Notes: generated by a model from the letters alone, not told the origin. A DNA stretch of 64,000 nt from G965233625 sp965233625 (GCA_965233625.1 OZ247499.1:3534001-3598000); one strand, 5' to 3'; positions 35,299 through 44,661 are shown, counted from the first letter of the stretch. Numbers and translations: made by a program.

Positions 35299-35350
35299 GG
35301 TTGTGTTACAAGTAAGTTTGACGGGCGTACCGGTATTTGAATAGATGTAC

Positions 35351-35380
35351 AGTATAATTGCCGCCGCTTCATGCTGTCAA
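35351..35380 (-). promoter_or_regulatory. Consensus sigma-70 promoter upstream of the methyltransferase operon
   Basis: On the minus strand TTGACA (35375-35380) and TATACT (35351-35356) are separated by 18 bases, one of the best promoter matches in the window. Transcription should start near 35344. Confidence 0.75.
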
Positions 35381-35552
35381 AGCACCGCTGGCTTGTTCGC
35401 TATGGAAACAGAACGTCGCCCGTTGCATGCTGATCTACCCGCAACATGCCTAAAAAATGCATGTCGCCTACCACCCCTCTGTTAGATACAAACGTCGCAA
35501 ACCGGCGTTTTTTGAGAATCTCGCTACGATCGCCCGCAAGCTGGCGCCTACC

Positions 35553-36200
35553 ATGAACCACACGTCAGATAATCCACCAGATATCTTCGGCCAGGTCGTT
35601 TCAACGTGCAGTGAAATTGCCAGCATCATCGGCACGCCCAGCGAGGCGGTGATCAAGAAAGAGCTGACATCGCTGGACGATGCGATGCAGGTGTTCTTGG
35701 CGGCTTCGCCCTTTGTACTTGTCGGCACCGTTGCTAAGGATGGGCAGTGCGACGTTTCTCCGCGCGGCGATCTGCCCGCCGTTGCCACCGTGCTGGACGC
35801 GCAGCATCTTGTCCTCCCCGAATGGCGGGGCAACCGCCGGGCCGATAGCCTGCGGAACATCATTCAGACAAAGCAATGCGGCCTGTTGTTCATGATCCCC
35901 GGTCTAAAAGAAACGCTCCGCGTGAACGGTCGCGCGTGGGTGATCCGGGAAGAAGCCGTCTTATCGCCACTTGCGAAGCAGGGCAAAACGCCGCTGCTGG
36001 GGATTGGCGTTGAAGTGCAGCAATGCTTCTTCCAATGTGGCAAAGCCGTCATCCGCTCTCGGCTATGGCAGGCGGGTGACCATGACCCGCCGCCTTTTGA
36101 TTTCGCAGACGTACTTGCAACCCAGATTAAGCAGGAAGGTTTAGACGCCTCCACCTTGCGCAAACAGATTGAAGAATCCTACCGTGAAAGGCTTTATTAG
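35553..36200 (+). CDS. Pyridoxamine-5-phosphate-oxidase-fold protein (FMN-binding split barrel)
   Basis: A 215-residue cytoplasmic protein; ATG at 35553 is chosen because the upstream frame from 35457 runs through the promoter region. The split-barrel core reads FLAASPFVLVGTVAKDGQCDVSPRGDLPAV, then LVLPEWRGNRRADSLRNI and CGLLFMIPGLKETLRVNGRA. This order, with the R-GN-R and LRVNG motifs, fits MSMEG_1061-type flavin- or F420-binding oxidases. Substrate is unknown. Its stop overlaps the stop of the convergent copper-protein gene by three bases. Confidence 0.88.
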   Translation: MNHTSDNPPDIFGQVVSTCSEIASIIGTPSEAVIKKELTSLDDAMQVFLAASPFVLVGTVAKDGQCDVSPRGDLPAVATVLDAQHLVLPEWRGNRRADSLRNIIQTKQCGLLFMIPGLKETLRVNGRAWVIREEAVLSPLAKQGKTPLLGIGVEVQQCFFQCGKAVIRSRLWQAGDHDPPPFDFADVLATQIKQEGLDASTLRKQIEESYRERLY

Positions 36201-36604
36201 CCCTTGCTGGCCACCATCCGGCAATGCTTCGCGCACATCTTGCACTGCTTGGCGCAGGCCTGACAGACTTCGTCGCCGGTGTGCTTAGAACACTCGGCCG
36301 CACATGTTTCACATGCCTTAGCACAGGCGGCAGCAATCACGGGTTCCAGGGCGCCATCGCGGGCCGAAACCTTGGCACATGCTTCGCAGATGTCGGCGCA
36401 GTCGAGACAAAGCTTGATGCACTTTAAGCGTCCCTCCTGCCCCTCCGCCATTTCGCTTAAGCACGAATCAGCACACTGCAGGCATAACTTCTGGCAAGCC
36501 TTGCAGTGGTCAAAACAGCTCATCTCTTCCGCCGCAACAGGCGTTGTGAGCATGCCCAGCGACAAGAGAAGGGCGACAGCGGGAATCAGATATAAACGGT
36601 TCAT
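36197..36604 (-). CDS. Exported four-helix-bundle copper-binding protein (Csp-like)
   Basis: A 135-residue protein with an export signal (residues 1-25, cut near PVAAEE). The mature part has about 19 cysteines spaced every three to seven residues along helices (CFDHCKACQKLCLQCADSCL, CIKLCLDCADICEAC, CAKACETCAAEC, CQACAKQCKMCAKHC). This is the pattern of Csp copper-storage proteins (DUF326), where thiolates in a four-helix bundle hold many Cu(I) ions. The exported form suggests periplasmic copper sequestration. Regulation and copper dependence are inferred from the family only; no copper exporter or CueR-like gene is adjacent. Confidence 0.92.
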   Translation of the reverse strand: MNRLYLIPAVALLLSLGMLTTPVAAEEMSCFDHCKACQKLCLQCADSCLSEMAEGQEGRLKCIKLCLDCADICEACAKVSARDGALEPVIAAACAKACETCAAECSKHTGDEVCQACAKQCKMCAKHCRMVASKG

Positions 36605-36788
36605 ATTCTCGTACCTCGTTGTTGGTTAACAAAACAGACGACAATTACACGTTAACACAGCGACAAGGCCGACCGCGAATTGCACCTGTGACGATTTCAT
36701 GAAATCCCGGTTCCCGCCGCGGATGGGCGAGCTGCAGCGAGTAGACTAAGTTGGTGCAAGATCAACGCAATTCATCAAGTAGAATACG

Positions 36789-39700
36789 ATGTTGAAAATA
36801 CCCTGCCGGTCGCTCGCGCCGCTGTGTATCGCCATGTGTCTAATGACTGGCGTCACGTCCGCGGCTGATGAAAAACAGCCCGCTTTCGCCTGGCGATTCG
36901 ATGCTGCTGCGTTGAAAGACGGCGCCTTCGCAGCACAACGTGGCAAACTACTTGCGAAGCCCGTCGCACCGCCGGTGTTCGACAAACAGCGTCCCGCCGC
37001 CTGGCTGCTCGATGGCAAAACCAGCCGCGCCGTGGCTGCGGAAAATGTTGCTTCGGTCGCTCTGCCCCGCAAGGCGTTAACGGTCGAAGCATGGGTGAAG
37101 ATCGATAAGCCGCAGAAATGGGGCGGCCTGGTATCCGCGCTGCAAGACAATGGTTCGTACGAACGCGGCTTTCTGCTGGGCTTTAACAACGACCGCTTCT
37201 GCCTGGCCGTTGCTTCGACCGGCGCCGGTAAGATGACTTACCTGCCTGCCGCTTCTTCCTTCGCCACGGGCGTGTGGTACTACGTTGCGGGCGTTTATGA
37301 CGGCAAGAAGATGCAGATTTTTATCGATGGTAAACTCTCTGCCACGTCCACCGCTCAGTCAGGCGATATCCTTTATCCGCCCGCCGCACCGTTTGAACTC
37401 GGCGCCTATCACGACGACAACGAACTTTACTATGCTCAGGGCGCCCTCGCCGCGGTGTCAATTTTTGACACGCCGCTGACTGCTGCGGAGTTGAAGAACC
37501 GGTTCGACGCTGGCAAAGGCAGCTATCCAGGCATTGAGCCGGCGGCGGAAAGCGTTGCCGGATGGCCCACATATATGCGTGACAATGCTCGCAGCGGCGT
37601 TACCAGTGAGAAGCTTGCCACGCCGCTGCGTCTGCGGTGGATGCACCGCGCGGCGTTGCCGCCATCACCCGCCTGGCCGCCGCCTGCGAACCAGGATTTC
37701 TGGCATCACAAAACAAGCCTGAAGCCACGCGTTACCTACGACCGCGCGATGCACGTTGTCTCGGCGGGCGGCGCCGTTTACTTCGGCTCATCTTCCGAAG
37801 ACAAAATCTTCTGCCTGGATCTTGTCACAGGCAAGCAGCGGTGGGCGTTTCATACCGGCGGCCCTGTCCGGCTGGCGCCAACCCTGCACGACGGTCGCGT
37901 GTACGCCGGCGCCGACGATGGCTACGTGTACTGCCTGTCGGCAGCGGATGGCCGGTTAATCTGGAAATTCAACGCGGCGCCGCAACTGCGGCTGACACCC
38001 GGCAACGGGCGGATGATTTCTGTCTGGCCGGTACGCACGGGCGTGATGATCGAAAACGGACACGCACGGTTCGCCGCCGGGCTGTTCCCTAGTCAGGGCG
38101 TTTATCAATACGCCGTCGATGCGAAGACAGGCAAACAGATTGCCAGCGGCAAAGTCAGCTTCTCTCCACAGGGTTACATGCAACGCCGCAACGGAAGGTT
38201 GATGGCCGCCACGGGCCGCGGTCCCGATACACTGCTGACCGCGATCGAGCGGTCCGGCAAAGTGGTGACGCCGGAACTGGGCGCCATGCCGCAGCGTTAT
38301 CCTTATGCGTACATCGGCTCTGCGAACCTGCGAATCGCTGGCGGTGAGGGAGAGATCGCCGCGTTCGATCTTCGCACCGGCGTGCAGAAGTGGACCGCAA
38401 AGGTTGAAGGGCGGGCGTATTCGCTGGCCATCGCAGGAGGCTGCCTGCTCGTCAGCACCAGCAAGGGCGTGGTCTACTGTTTTGAACCAGGCGCAGCAGC
38501 CGACGAAAAACCTGCTCTGGCCGCTAAGCCCGCTAGTGACACCGATGTGTCATCACGCATTCAACAGTGGTCAGACATCAGCCAGCAGCTTCTTCGCACG
38601 CGACGCACCGATGCGGGATACTGCCTGCTGATCGGCGCCGGACAGACGCCGCTGGCTGCCGCCATTGCCAGGAACAGCCGTTATAAGACAGTGCTGCTAG
38701 AGCCGGACGCGGCGAAAATTGCAACATGGCGAAAGTGGATTGACCGGGCAGGTCTGGCGGGCAAAGTCAGCCTCCAGCAGGGCGATCTAAAACAGGCGCC
38801 CTACGCCCCAGGGCTGTTCAACATGGTGATTTACAATCTGGCGGAAAATGAAATGACGCCCGCGGCCGACGCCGCCACGCTCAACCGCCTGGCGCAACCC
38901 GGCGGAGGCGCCACCGTGATTGGCCGGTGGGATGATCAAGGCAGGAGCCAGCCTGTGGATACGAGCCGGTTGAAGACCTGGGCCAAAGCGGCCTCGAGTG
39001 CTGACATTAACGTGTCACACGAAAGCTTTGCGAGAGTGATCCGGCGGCCGTTAACTGGCGCCGGTGAATGGACGCACATGTACGGCGACGCATCGAACAC
39101 CGCGTGCAGCAACGACGAACGCATCGCCGGCAGCACCTTCAAACTGCAATGGTTCGGCCGCCCCGGTCCACAATTGATGCTGGACCGGCACCATCGCACC
39201 GTGCCGCCGCTGTTCAAAAGCGGGCGGATGTTTATTCCCGGCAACAACCGCGTGATCGCCGTGGATGCCTACAACGGCGCCATTCTCTGGAATGTCGAGA
39301 CACCCGGTTCGCGCAGGGTGGCGGCCATGCGGGATGCGGGCAGTATGGCGGCGACGGACGACACGCTTTTTGTCGCGGCGAAGGACCGTTGTCTCGCCAT
39401 CGATAGCGTTACCGGTCTGATCAAGCAGCGGATGAAACCCGCGGACATTCACGGCGAGCAGCCACGCGACTGGGGCTATACCGCCGCTGCGGGGCGGTTG
39501 CTGTTAGGTTCGACAGTGAAGCCCGGCGCCTCACGTTCTGACCATAGCCGGCGGCAGATTAACGAAACCTATTTTGACTTCGTCCCCATCGTCACAAGTG
39601 ATGGGCTGTTCGCCCGCGATCAGAAAACCGGCGCCGAAGTCTGGCGGTTCAAACCCGCCGGCGCCATCGTGAATCCGACCATCACCATCGGCGGCGGGCG

Positions 39701-40388
39701 GATGTATTTTGTAGAAGGCGGCGATCCAGCCTCGCTGGAAACCCGCACCGGACGCATCCGGCTTTCAGACCTGACCGGCAAGACGGCGCACCTGACGGCC
39801 ATCGACCTGCAGACCGGCAAACTGATTTACCGCCGGGCGATTGATCTGAAAGAAATTCAACACCACCTGTATCTGGCCTATTCGGAAGGCATTCTGGTGA
39901 CGTCCGGCACCAAGAACAAACGTAGCGGCGCTGCGCAACGTGTGTGGTACGACCTGGACGCATACGACGCCGCAACGGGCAAGCATTTATGGACCGCCAG
40001 CCAGGATCAAAACCAGGGCATCGGCGGCGATCATGGCGAACAGGATCACCATCCCGCTATCGTCCGCGGTGTGGTTTATCAGGAGCCGTACGCCTACGAC
40101 CTGAAGACCGGGAAGCAGCGGCAGCAGTGGAAGTTTCTACGCGGCGGGCACGGTTGCGGCACGGTGTCTGCTTCGGCCAACGCGTTCTTCTTCCGCGCCG
40201 GTAATCCCACCATGTGCGACCTGGCAACGGGGGTGAAGAGCAAAGTCACGCAGGTCAGCCGCCCCGGCTGCTGGATCAATATCATTCCAGCCGGCGGCAT
40301 GTTGCTGATACCCGAAGCGAGTAGCGGGTGCAGCTGCAACTACTCGATCCAAAGCTCAATGGCCTTTGCGCCTGCCGGGCTGGAATAG
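36789..40388 (+). CDS. Giant exported mosaic: LamG, PQQ propeller, Rossmann methyltransferase-like insert, second PQQ region
   Basis: A 1199-residue protein with an export signal (cut near GVTSAADE). Residues 30-245 form a concanavalin/LamG-like domain (KALTVEAWVKIDKPQKWGGL, VWYYVAGVYDGKKMQIFIDG). Residues 257-590 and 758-1199 are PQQ-type beta-propeller blades (FCLDLVTGKQRWAFHTGGP, GEWTHMYGDASNTACSND, IAVDAYNGAILWNVETPGS). Between them, residues 590-720 read like a class I SAM-methyltransferase fold: YCLLIGAGQTPLAAAIARNS, TVLLEPDAAKIATWRKWIDR and FNMVIYNLAENE. The exported location makes methylation unlikely, so the insert may be an inactive scaffold. Overall function is unknown. Confidence 0.85.
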   Translation: MLKIPCRSLAPLCIAMCLMTGVTSAADEKQPAFAWRFDAAALKDGAFAAQRGKLLAKPVAPPVFDKQRPAAWLLDGKTSRAVAAENVASVALPRKALTVEAWVKIDKPQKWGGLVSALQDNGSYERGFLLGFNNDRFCLAVASTGAGKMTYLPAASSFATGVWYYVAGVYDGKKMQIFIDGKLSATSTAQSGDILYPPAAPFELGAYHDDNELYYAQGALAAVSIFDTPLTAAELKNRFDAGKGSYPGIEPAAESVAGWPTYMRDNARSGVTSEKLATPLRLRWMHRAALPPSPAWPPPANQDFWHHKTSLKPRVTYDRAMHVVSAGGAVYFGSSSEDKIFCLDLVTGKQRWAFHTGGPVRLAPTLHDGRVYAGADDGYVYCLSAADGRLIWKFNAAPQLRLTPGNGRMISVWPVRTGVMIENGHARFAAGLFPSQGVYQYAVDAKTGKQIASGKVSFSPQGYMQRRNGRLMAATGRGPDTLLTAIERSGKVVTPELGAMPQRYPYAYIGSANLRIAGGEGEIAAFDLRTGVQKWTAKVEGRAYSLAIAGGCLLVSTSKGVVYCFEPGAAADEKPALAAKPASDTDVSSRIQQWSDISQQLLRTRRTDAGYCLLIGAGQTPLAAAIARNSRYKTVLLEPDAAKIATWRKWIDRAGLAGKVSLQQGDLKQAPYAPGLFNMVIYNLAENEMTPAADAATLNRLAQPGGGATVIGRWDDQGRSQPVDTSRLKTWAKAASSADINVSHESFARVIRRPLTGAGEWTHMYGDASNTACSNDERIAGSTFKLQWFGRPGPQLMLDRHHRTVPPLFKSGRMFIPGNNRVIAVDAYNGAILWNVETPGSRRVAAMRDAGSMAATDDTLFVAAKDRCLAIDSVTGLIKQRMKPADIHGEQPRDWGYTAAAGRLLLGSTVKPGASRSDHSRRQINETYFDFVPIVTSDGLFARDQKTGAEVWRFKPAGAIVNPTITIGGGRMYFVEGGDPASLETRTGRIRLSDLTGKTAHLTAIDLQTGKLIYRRAIDLKEIQHHLYLAYSEGILVTSGTKNKRSGAAQRVWYDLDAYDAATGKHLWTASQDQNQGIGGDHGEQDHHPAIVRGVVYQEPYAYDLKTGKQRQQWKFLRGGHGCGTVSASANAFFFRAGNPTMCDLATGVKSKVTQVSRPGCWINIIPAGGMLLIPEASSGCSCNYSIQSSMAFAPAGLE

Positions 40389-40431
40389 AACGGCCGGGCA
40401 GGCTTGATGACGCCGGGTCAAGCGGGCCGGA

Positions 40432-41067
40432 CTATTGGCCGCTGCCCTGCGCTTTGACTTCGCCGCAATCGACGATGGTCACCTGTTTGATGGTGCGGCC
40501 GCTACGTGTGCCGACAGCTTCGACGGCTTTGACCACATCCATTCCTTCTAGTACGCGGCCGAACACTACGTGCCGCCCATCCAGCCACGGCGTTTTCACG
40601 GTGGTGATAAAGAACTGCGACCCGTTCGTATTGGGGCCTGCGTTAGCCATGCTCAACAGGCCAGGAGTAGTGTGCTTGAGCTTGAAGTTCTCGTCGGCGA
40701 ATTTGGCGCCGTAAATGCTTTCACCCCCGGTGCCGTTGCCGGCAGTAAAGTCGCCGCCCTGTAGCATGAAGTTAGGAATCACGCGGTGGAAGGTCGAACC
40801 TTTATAGTGCAACGCTTTGCCCGACTTTCCTTTGCCTTTCTCACCGGTGCACAAGGCACGGAAATTCTCAGCGGTCTTGGGCACAGCCTCGCCATACAGG
40901 CCAAAGACGATCCGGCCGGCTTTCTTGTCGCCGATCTGCACGTCAAAGAACACCTTATGCGTCACCTTCGCGGTGGCGTGCGTTACATTTGCCGCCGGTT
41001 GCGCCGTCGCGACTGCGGGAGCCAATACAGCCAGGGCCAGCACCATCAATAAACTACGGACGATCAT
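40432..41067 (-). CDS. Exported peptidyl-prolyl cis-trans isomerase, cyclophilin type
   Basis: A 211-residue cyclophilin. ATG at 41067 with GGAGAAG just upstream begins an export signal ([20 protein letters not shown]). The catalytic domain is complete: [39 protein letters not shown] (catalytic Arg and Phe), [18 protein letters not shown] and [15 protein letters not shown] (Trp, His). It should speed proline isomerisation during folding of exported proteins in the periplasm. The gene stands alone, convergent with the mosaic protein gene. Confidence 0.95.
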   Translation of the reverse strand: MIVRSLLMVLALAVLAPAVATAQPAANVTHATAKVTHKVFFDVQIGDKKAGRIVFGLYGEAVPKTAENFRALCTGEKGKGKSGKALHYKGSTFHRVIPNFMLQGGDFTAGNGTGGESIYGAKFADENFKLKHTTPGLLSMANAGPNTNGSQFFITTVKTPWLDGRHVVFGRVLEGMDVVKAVEAVGTRSGRTIKQVTIVDCGEVKAQGSGQ

Positions 41068-41213
41068 TTTCTTCTCCAGATTGTGTGTAGGGTCTTCAAT
41101 AGGTTTCACTACGTGAGAAACCCGCGAAGGGTTTCCACCGGCTATTGTTCTACACCAAGTCCGCGCACAACACCCGTCGTGCGTGATTTGCTGGCGACTG
41201 TGTCGGGCAAGAA

Positions 41214-41247
41214 CGAAAAAAACGCAGAGCCGTTTGTGACTCTGCGT
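41214..41247 (-). terminator. Intrinsic terminator of the zinc-sensor operon
   Basis: On the minus strand ACGCAGAG pairs perfectly with CTCTGCGT over a ten-base loop (41222-41247) and runs into a seven-T tract (forward A-run 41216-41222). It lies about 33 bases after the stop of the His-rich gene. Confidence 0.88.
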
Positions 41248-41279
41248 CTGATCTGCCTCCGCGCGTTCAGGGGCGCAGC

Positions 41280-41630
41280 TTATTTCTTCACGACCGAAAC
41301 CGGGCCGTGGTCGTCGCAGTGATCGCCGTGCGGATGGTGCAGGTGACCGTCCACCAGGTAATCGACGTGGTCGCCGTGCGGTACGGCTTCGTGGCCGCAG
41401 CCGGGGCCGTGCACATGGTCAGCGTCGTGGCCCTGACACTTGTGGTCTGGTGTGCACGCGCTGGGATTGACGTCGGTGACATCAACCGCGTGTTCTTCGA
41501 CCTTGCCATCCTCGCGGACGTGATGCAGGTGGCCGTCGTGTAGATAGTCCACGTGGTCGCCGTGCTGGATACCCGTGTGTTCGCAGTCTGGGCCGTGTTT
41601 GTGGTCGTGATCGTCGTGTACGTGGGACAT
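41280..41630 (-). CDS. His/Asp-rich metal-binding protein with internal duplication
   Basis: A 116-residue soluble protein without export signal, with about 27 His and 20 Asp. A block is duplicated: [15 protein letters not shown] near residue 23 and [15 protein letters not shown] near residue 85, each next to a Cys-His cluster ([20 protein letters not shown]). This composition implies binding of zinc or similar ions in the cytoplasm, as a buffer or donor. It starts one base after the stop of the ArsR-type sensor, with an AAGGA in the sensor's last codons, so the two are coupled. A strong terminator follows. Confidence 0.85.
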   Translation of the reverse strand: MSHVHDDHDHKHGPDCEHTGIQHGDHVDYLHDGHLHHVREDGKVEEHAVDVTDVNPSACTPDHKCQGHDADHVHGPGCGHEAVPHGDHVDYLVDGHLHHPHGDHCDDHGPVSVVKK

Positions 41631-41631
41631 T

Positions 41632-41991
41632 CTAAGAATCCTTATTGGGAGAAGTTTCTTCCATCGCGTGCATGACCCCGTTGGTCACCAGTCGCGAAAT
41701 GTGTTCATCCGCCAGGGCATAGAAAACGTGTTTGCCCTCGCGTCGCGAGCGGACGATCCGCTCACTTTTTAGCACCCGCAGCCGTTGCGAAATCGCTGGC
41801 ATGGGCTCATCAAGCAGCTGGCAGATCTCCGAAACGCACCGCTCCGAAGCTTCCAGCAGCATCAGCATCCGCAGACGCTGCGGGTCGCCCAGGGCGCGGA
41901 AGATGGCCGCAGCGCGTTCGCACGCCTGCGAATCAACTTCCATCGCCAGACCACGATGGTCATCGGCACTGCATTGCGGGTCGTCTGTCAA
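41632..41991 (-). CDS. ArsR/SmtB-family zinc-type metal sensor
   Basis: A 119-residue winged-helix repressor. Residues 60-80 hold the recognition helix (MPAISQRLRVLKSERIVRS). The C-terminal helix DEHISRLVTNGVMHAMEE carries the D-x-H and H-x-x-E ligands of the alpha-5 zinc site of SmtB, CzrA and ZiaR, so zinc is the likely inducer. TTG at 41991 is chosen: GAGAGG lies five bases upstream, the length matches the family, and a promoter with an inverted repeat lies immediately before it. The longer ATG at 42072 would put that promoter and operator inside the gene. Coupled to the His-rich gene and divergent from a ZIP transporter. Confidence 0.9.
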   Translation of the reverse strand: MTDDPQCSADDHRGLAMEVDSQACERAAAIFRALGDPQRLRMLMLLEASERCVSEICQLLDEPMPAISQRLRVLKSERIVRSRREGKHVFYALADEHISRLVTNGVMHAMEETSPNKDS

Positions 41992-42022
41992 AACTGCCTC
42001 TCGTTCAATTAAACACTTGCTT

Positions 42023-42059
42023 ACCTTTGCAATTGTACGATTATGCAAAGGTGCGTCAA
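42023..42059 (-). promoter_or_regulatory. Promoter of the metal sensor with overlapping inverted-repeat operator
   Basis: On the minus strand TTGACG (42054-42059) and TACAAT (42032-42037) are 16 bases apart. A perfect nine-base inverted repeat, ACCTTTGCA (42023-42031) and TGCAAAGGT (42044-42052), covers the -10 element and most of the spacer. This fits a repressor site for the ArsR-type sensor, which could also act on the divergent ZIP transporter gene 89 bases away. The 12-base spacing differs from the classical 12-2-12 SmtB sites. Confidence 0.65.
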
Positions 42060-42140
42060 GTTCGATTTTCATCTTTTGACGGGATAGCCAAGCCGGTTTG
42101 CATTGCCTACCGTTAGGGTTTTGGCGCAAGCGGGAAGATC

Positions 42141-43091
42141 ATGCAAGCACTTATTATCCTGGTCATTTACAGCCTGCTCATTGTCGGGGCGTCGTTGCTG
42201 GGGGGGCGGTTATCCTCCTTATTGCGGATGACGCACCTGCGCACGCAACTGCTGATGTCGGGCGTGGGCGGGCTGATGCTGGGCATCGCACTGCTGCACC
42301 TGCTGCCTCATGGGGCGGAAGTGCTGGGGTCGAATTCCAAGGCAGGCGCAGGGGCGCTGGCCGGGCTGATCGTGATGTTCCTGCTGGTCCGGCTGTTTCA
42401 CACCCACGATCACGGCGTCCCCGCCACCGATGATGATCCAGAAGGCGAAGACAATCACGCTGCCTGCGACCACGATCATGACCACGGACACGGGCACCAT
42501 CATCATCACCACCATCATGGTTCCGATGTCAAAGGACTAAGCTGGGCCGGCCTGTTCGCCGGGTTGCTACTGCACACGCTGCTCGACGGCGTGGCACTGG
42601 CGAGCGCCGTGATGGTGGATGCCGGGCACGGCAGCTGGCTAGGGCTGGCGGGGCTAGGCACGTTTCTGGCCGTTGTCTTACATAAGCCGCTCGATGCGTT
42701 CGCCATCACGTCCGTTATGGGCAAGCAGAACTGGTCAAACATGGCGCAGCATGTGGCGAATTTCGCCTTCTCGCTGGCATGTCCGGCAGGCGCCTTGGCG
42801 TTCTACTTCGGAGTGACGGCGTTCGTCGATGACTCCGCGCTGCTGGGTTGGGGCCTTGTAGTCTCCGCCGGCCTATTTATCGGCATCGCGCTGGCGGACC
42901 TGCTGCCAGAAGTCGCGTTCCACGATCACGACCGCGGCAAATTAACCGCCGCCCTGCTACTTGGCGTGGCGATTGCCGTCGGCATCGAAAACCTACCGGG
43001 GCACAGCCACGATCACGGCCCGCATTCCCCCGGAGAACATCAGCACGAAGACGACGGCCACGGCCACGACGATGGCAGCCATAGCCACTGA
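42141..43091 (+). CDS. ZIP-family zinc transporter
   Basis: A 316-residue inner-membrane protein with about eight spans. The cytoplasmic loop (residues 92-128) has a run of His (DHDHDHGHGHHHHHHHH) and the C-terminus is also His-rich. Span four holds LLLHTLLDGVALASAV (H-x3-D-G) and span five LHKPLDAFAITS (H-K-x2-D), the paired metal motifs of ZIP proteins. It is transcribed divergently from the zinc-type sensor. ZIP proteins usually import zinc; control by an SmtB-type repressor, which is relieved by zinc excess, would fit an exporter or a zinc-detox role better, so the transport direction is open. Confidence 0.92.
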   Translation: MQALIILVIYSLLIVGASLLGGRLSSLLRMTHLRTQLLMSGVGGLMLGIALLHLLPHGAEVLGSNSKAGAGALAGLIVMFLLVRLFHTHDHGVPATDDDPEGEDNHAACDHDHDHGHGHHHHHHHHGSDVKGLSWAGLFAGLLLHTLLDGVALASAVMVDAGHGSWLGLAGLGTFLAVVLHKPLDAFAITSVMGKQNWSNMAQHVANFAFSLACPAGALAFYFGVTAFVDDSALLGWGLVVSAGLFIGIALADLLPEVAFHDHDRGKLTAALLLGVAIAVGIENLPGHSHDHGPHSPGEHQHEDDGHGHDDGSHSH

Positions 43092-43137
43092 CATGCTGGA
43101 TGGACGCTCTCTAAACGTCACGTCGACTCGCCAAGAA

Positions 43138-43214
43138 GCCGTAGGTCAGGCGCTGGCCTGACGACGTGACGGAATCCACCTCAACCATCGTCAGACAGGC
43201 GCCTGACCTACGGG
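43138..43214. repeat. Inverted pair of GTAGGTCAGGCGCCTG-type palindromic repeats
   Basis: An arm at 43138-43164 (GTAGGTCAGGCGCTGG core) and one at 43189-43214 (CAGGCGCCTGACCTAC core) are inverted copies of the same sequence and can fold into a long hairpin. It lies between the convergent zip and purB genes and may stop both transcripts. Two further copies lie at 45183-45259, so this is a dispersed intergenic repeat. Confidence 0.75.
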
Positions 43215-43239
43215 TTTGAGGTGTGTCAAACCGGCGACT

Positions 43240-44661
43240 CTACACTTCAACCGTCGCTTCGGGCGATGCGGTGTAACGCTCGCGTAGTGGCGCGATCACT
43301 TCCGCCAGGAACTCATCCACTTGCTGCGGCGAACGACCTACGTACTGGCTGGGCTCCAGGGCGCCGTCGATGTTGACGCCGGCAAACGCGGGGTCGTCTT
43401 TCAGACGTTGCAGCAGATCGTTCTGGGCGCCCTGCAACTTGATGGCGTCGGCCGCGGCTTTGCTGTGCTGACGGATAAGTTCGTGCAGTTCCTGCCGGTC
43501 GCCACCCGCGTCTGTGGCGGCCATCATGATGTTTTCGGTCGCCATGAAGGGCAGTTCCGCCATCAGGTTCTTCGTAATCATTTCTGGATAGACCACCATG
43601 TCGCTGGCAACCTGCTGCCACAGCATCAATACCGCATCGATGGCCAGGAAGGCCTGCGGCAGCGTCAGACGGCGGTTGGCACTGTCATCGAGCGTGCGCT
43701 CCATCCATTGCGTCGCCAGCGTGGCGGCGGGGCTGGACTGAAGACTGATGACGAACCGCGAGAGCGAACACACCCGTTCGCACTTCATCGGGTTGCGTTT
43801 ATAAGGCATTGCCGACGAACCGATCTGGTCGGCGCCAAACGGTTCTTCCAGCTCTTTACGATGCGCCAGAATCCGCACGTCCGTTGCTGACTTATGTGCC
43901 GACTGTGCGATACCCGAAAGGGCATCCAGCACCTGCGCGTCAATCTTCCGCGGATAGGTCTGCCCGGCGACGGCGTAGACCTTATCGAAGCCCATCTTTT
44001 CAGCCACCAGCTTCTCAAGCTGTTTGACCTTCTCCCCATCGCCGCCAAACAGGTTCAAAAAGCTGGCCTGCGTACCACTGGCGCCCTTCACGCTGCGGGC
44101 AGCCAGCGTTTCCAGCCGGTGCTCGATCTCTTGCAGATCCAGCACAAAATCGTACGCCCACAGCGTTGCCCGTTTGCCGACGGTCACGGGCTGTGCGGGC
44201 TGTAAATGCGTGAAGCCCAGAGTCGGCAGATCGCGGTACTTCGCCGCGAAATCCGAAAGCTTGAAGATCACATCGGCCAGCCGGTCAGCCACCATCCGCA
44301 ACCCTTCGCGCAGCAGCAGCAGGTCCGTGTTATCCGTGACAAAGCAACTGGTGGCGCCGAGGTGGATCTTGCCTTTTGCCTCTGGGCAGATGTCGCCGAA
44401 GGCGTGTACGTGCGCCATCACATCGTGCCGCAGACGCTTTTCGTGCCGCCGGGCGTTCTCAAAATCGATGTCGTCTACCGCCGCCCGCATCTGGTCAATC
44501 TGCTCCGGCGTGATATCAATCCCTAGTTCCCGTTCGGCTTCGGCCAGCGACACCCACAACCGGCGCCAGGTGCTGAATTTCTTCTGCGGAGACCACAGCT
44601 GGCTCATTTCCTGGGAGGCGTAGCGGGTAATGAGCGGGTTCTGATATTGATCGTGCGACAT
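43240..44661 (-). CDS. purB: Adenylosuccinate lyase
   Basis: A 473-residue cytoplasmic enzyme of the fumarase/aspartase superfamily that removes fumarate from SAICAR and adenylosuccinate in purine synthesis. The signature [15 protein letters not shown] is complete, and [15 protein letters not shown] and [17 protein letters not shown] give the two other conserved blocks, with the catalytic His. Length is normal. It stands alone, flanked by a palindromic repeat and the divergent queF gene. Confidence 0.96.
   Translation of the reverse strand: MSHDQYQNPLITRYASQEMSQLWSPQKKFSTWRRLWVSLAEAERELGIDITPEQIDQMRAAVDDIDFENARRHEKRLRHDVMAHVHAFGDICPEAKGKIHLGATSCFVTDNTDLLLLREGLRMVADRLADVIFKLSDFAAKYRDLPTLGFTHLQPAQPVTVGKRATLWAYDFVLDLQEIEHRLETLAARSVKGASGTQASFLNLFGGDGEKVKQLEKLVAEKMGFDKVYAVAGQTYPRKIDAQVLDALSGIAQSAHKSATDVRILAHRKELEEPFGADQIGSSAMPYKRNPMKCERVCSLSRFVISLQSSPAATLATQWMERTLDDSANRRLTLPQAFLAIDAVLMLWQQVASDMVVYPEMITKNLMAELPFMATENIMMAATDAGGDRQELHELIRQHSKAAADAIKLQGAQNDLLQRLKDDPAFAGVNIDGALEPSQYVGRSPQQVDEFLAEVIAPLRERYTASPEATVEV

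Noticed and set aside
41992..42072. Longer N-terminus of the ArsR-type sensor (ATG 42072, 146 residues)
   Set aside because: It would bury a good promoter and a perfect inverted repeat inside the gene, has no ribosome site, and gives a longer protein than expected for SmtB; still possible, since ZiaR-type sensors can carry an N-terminal extension with cysteine.
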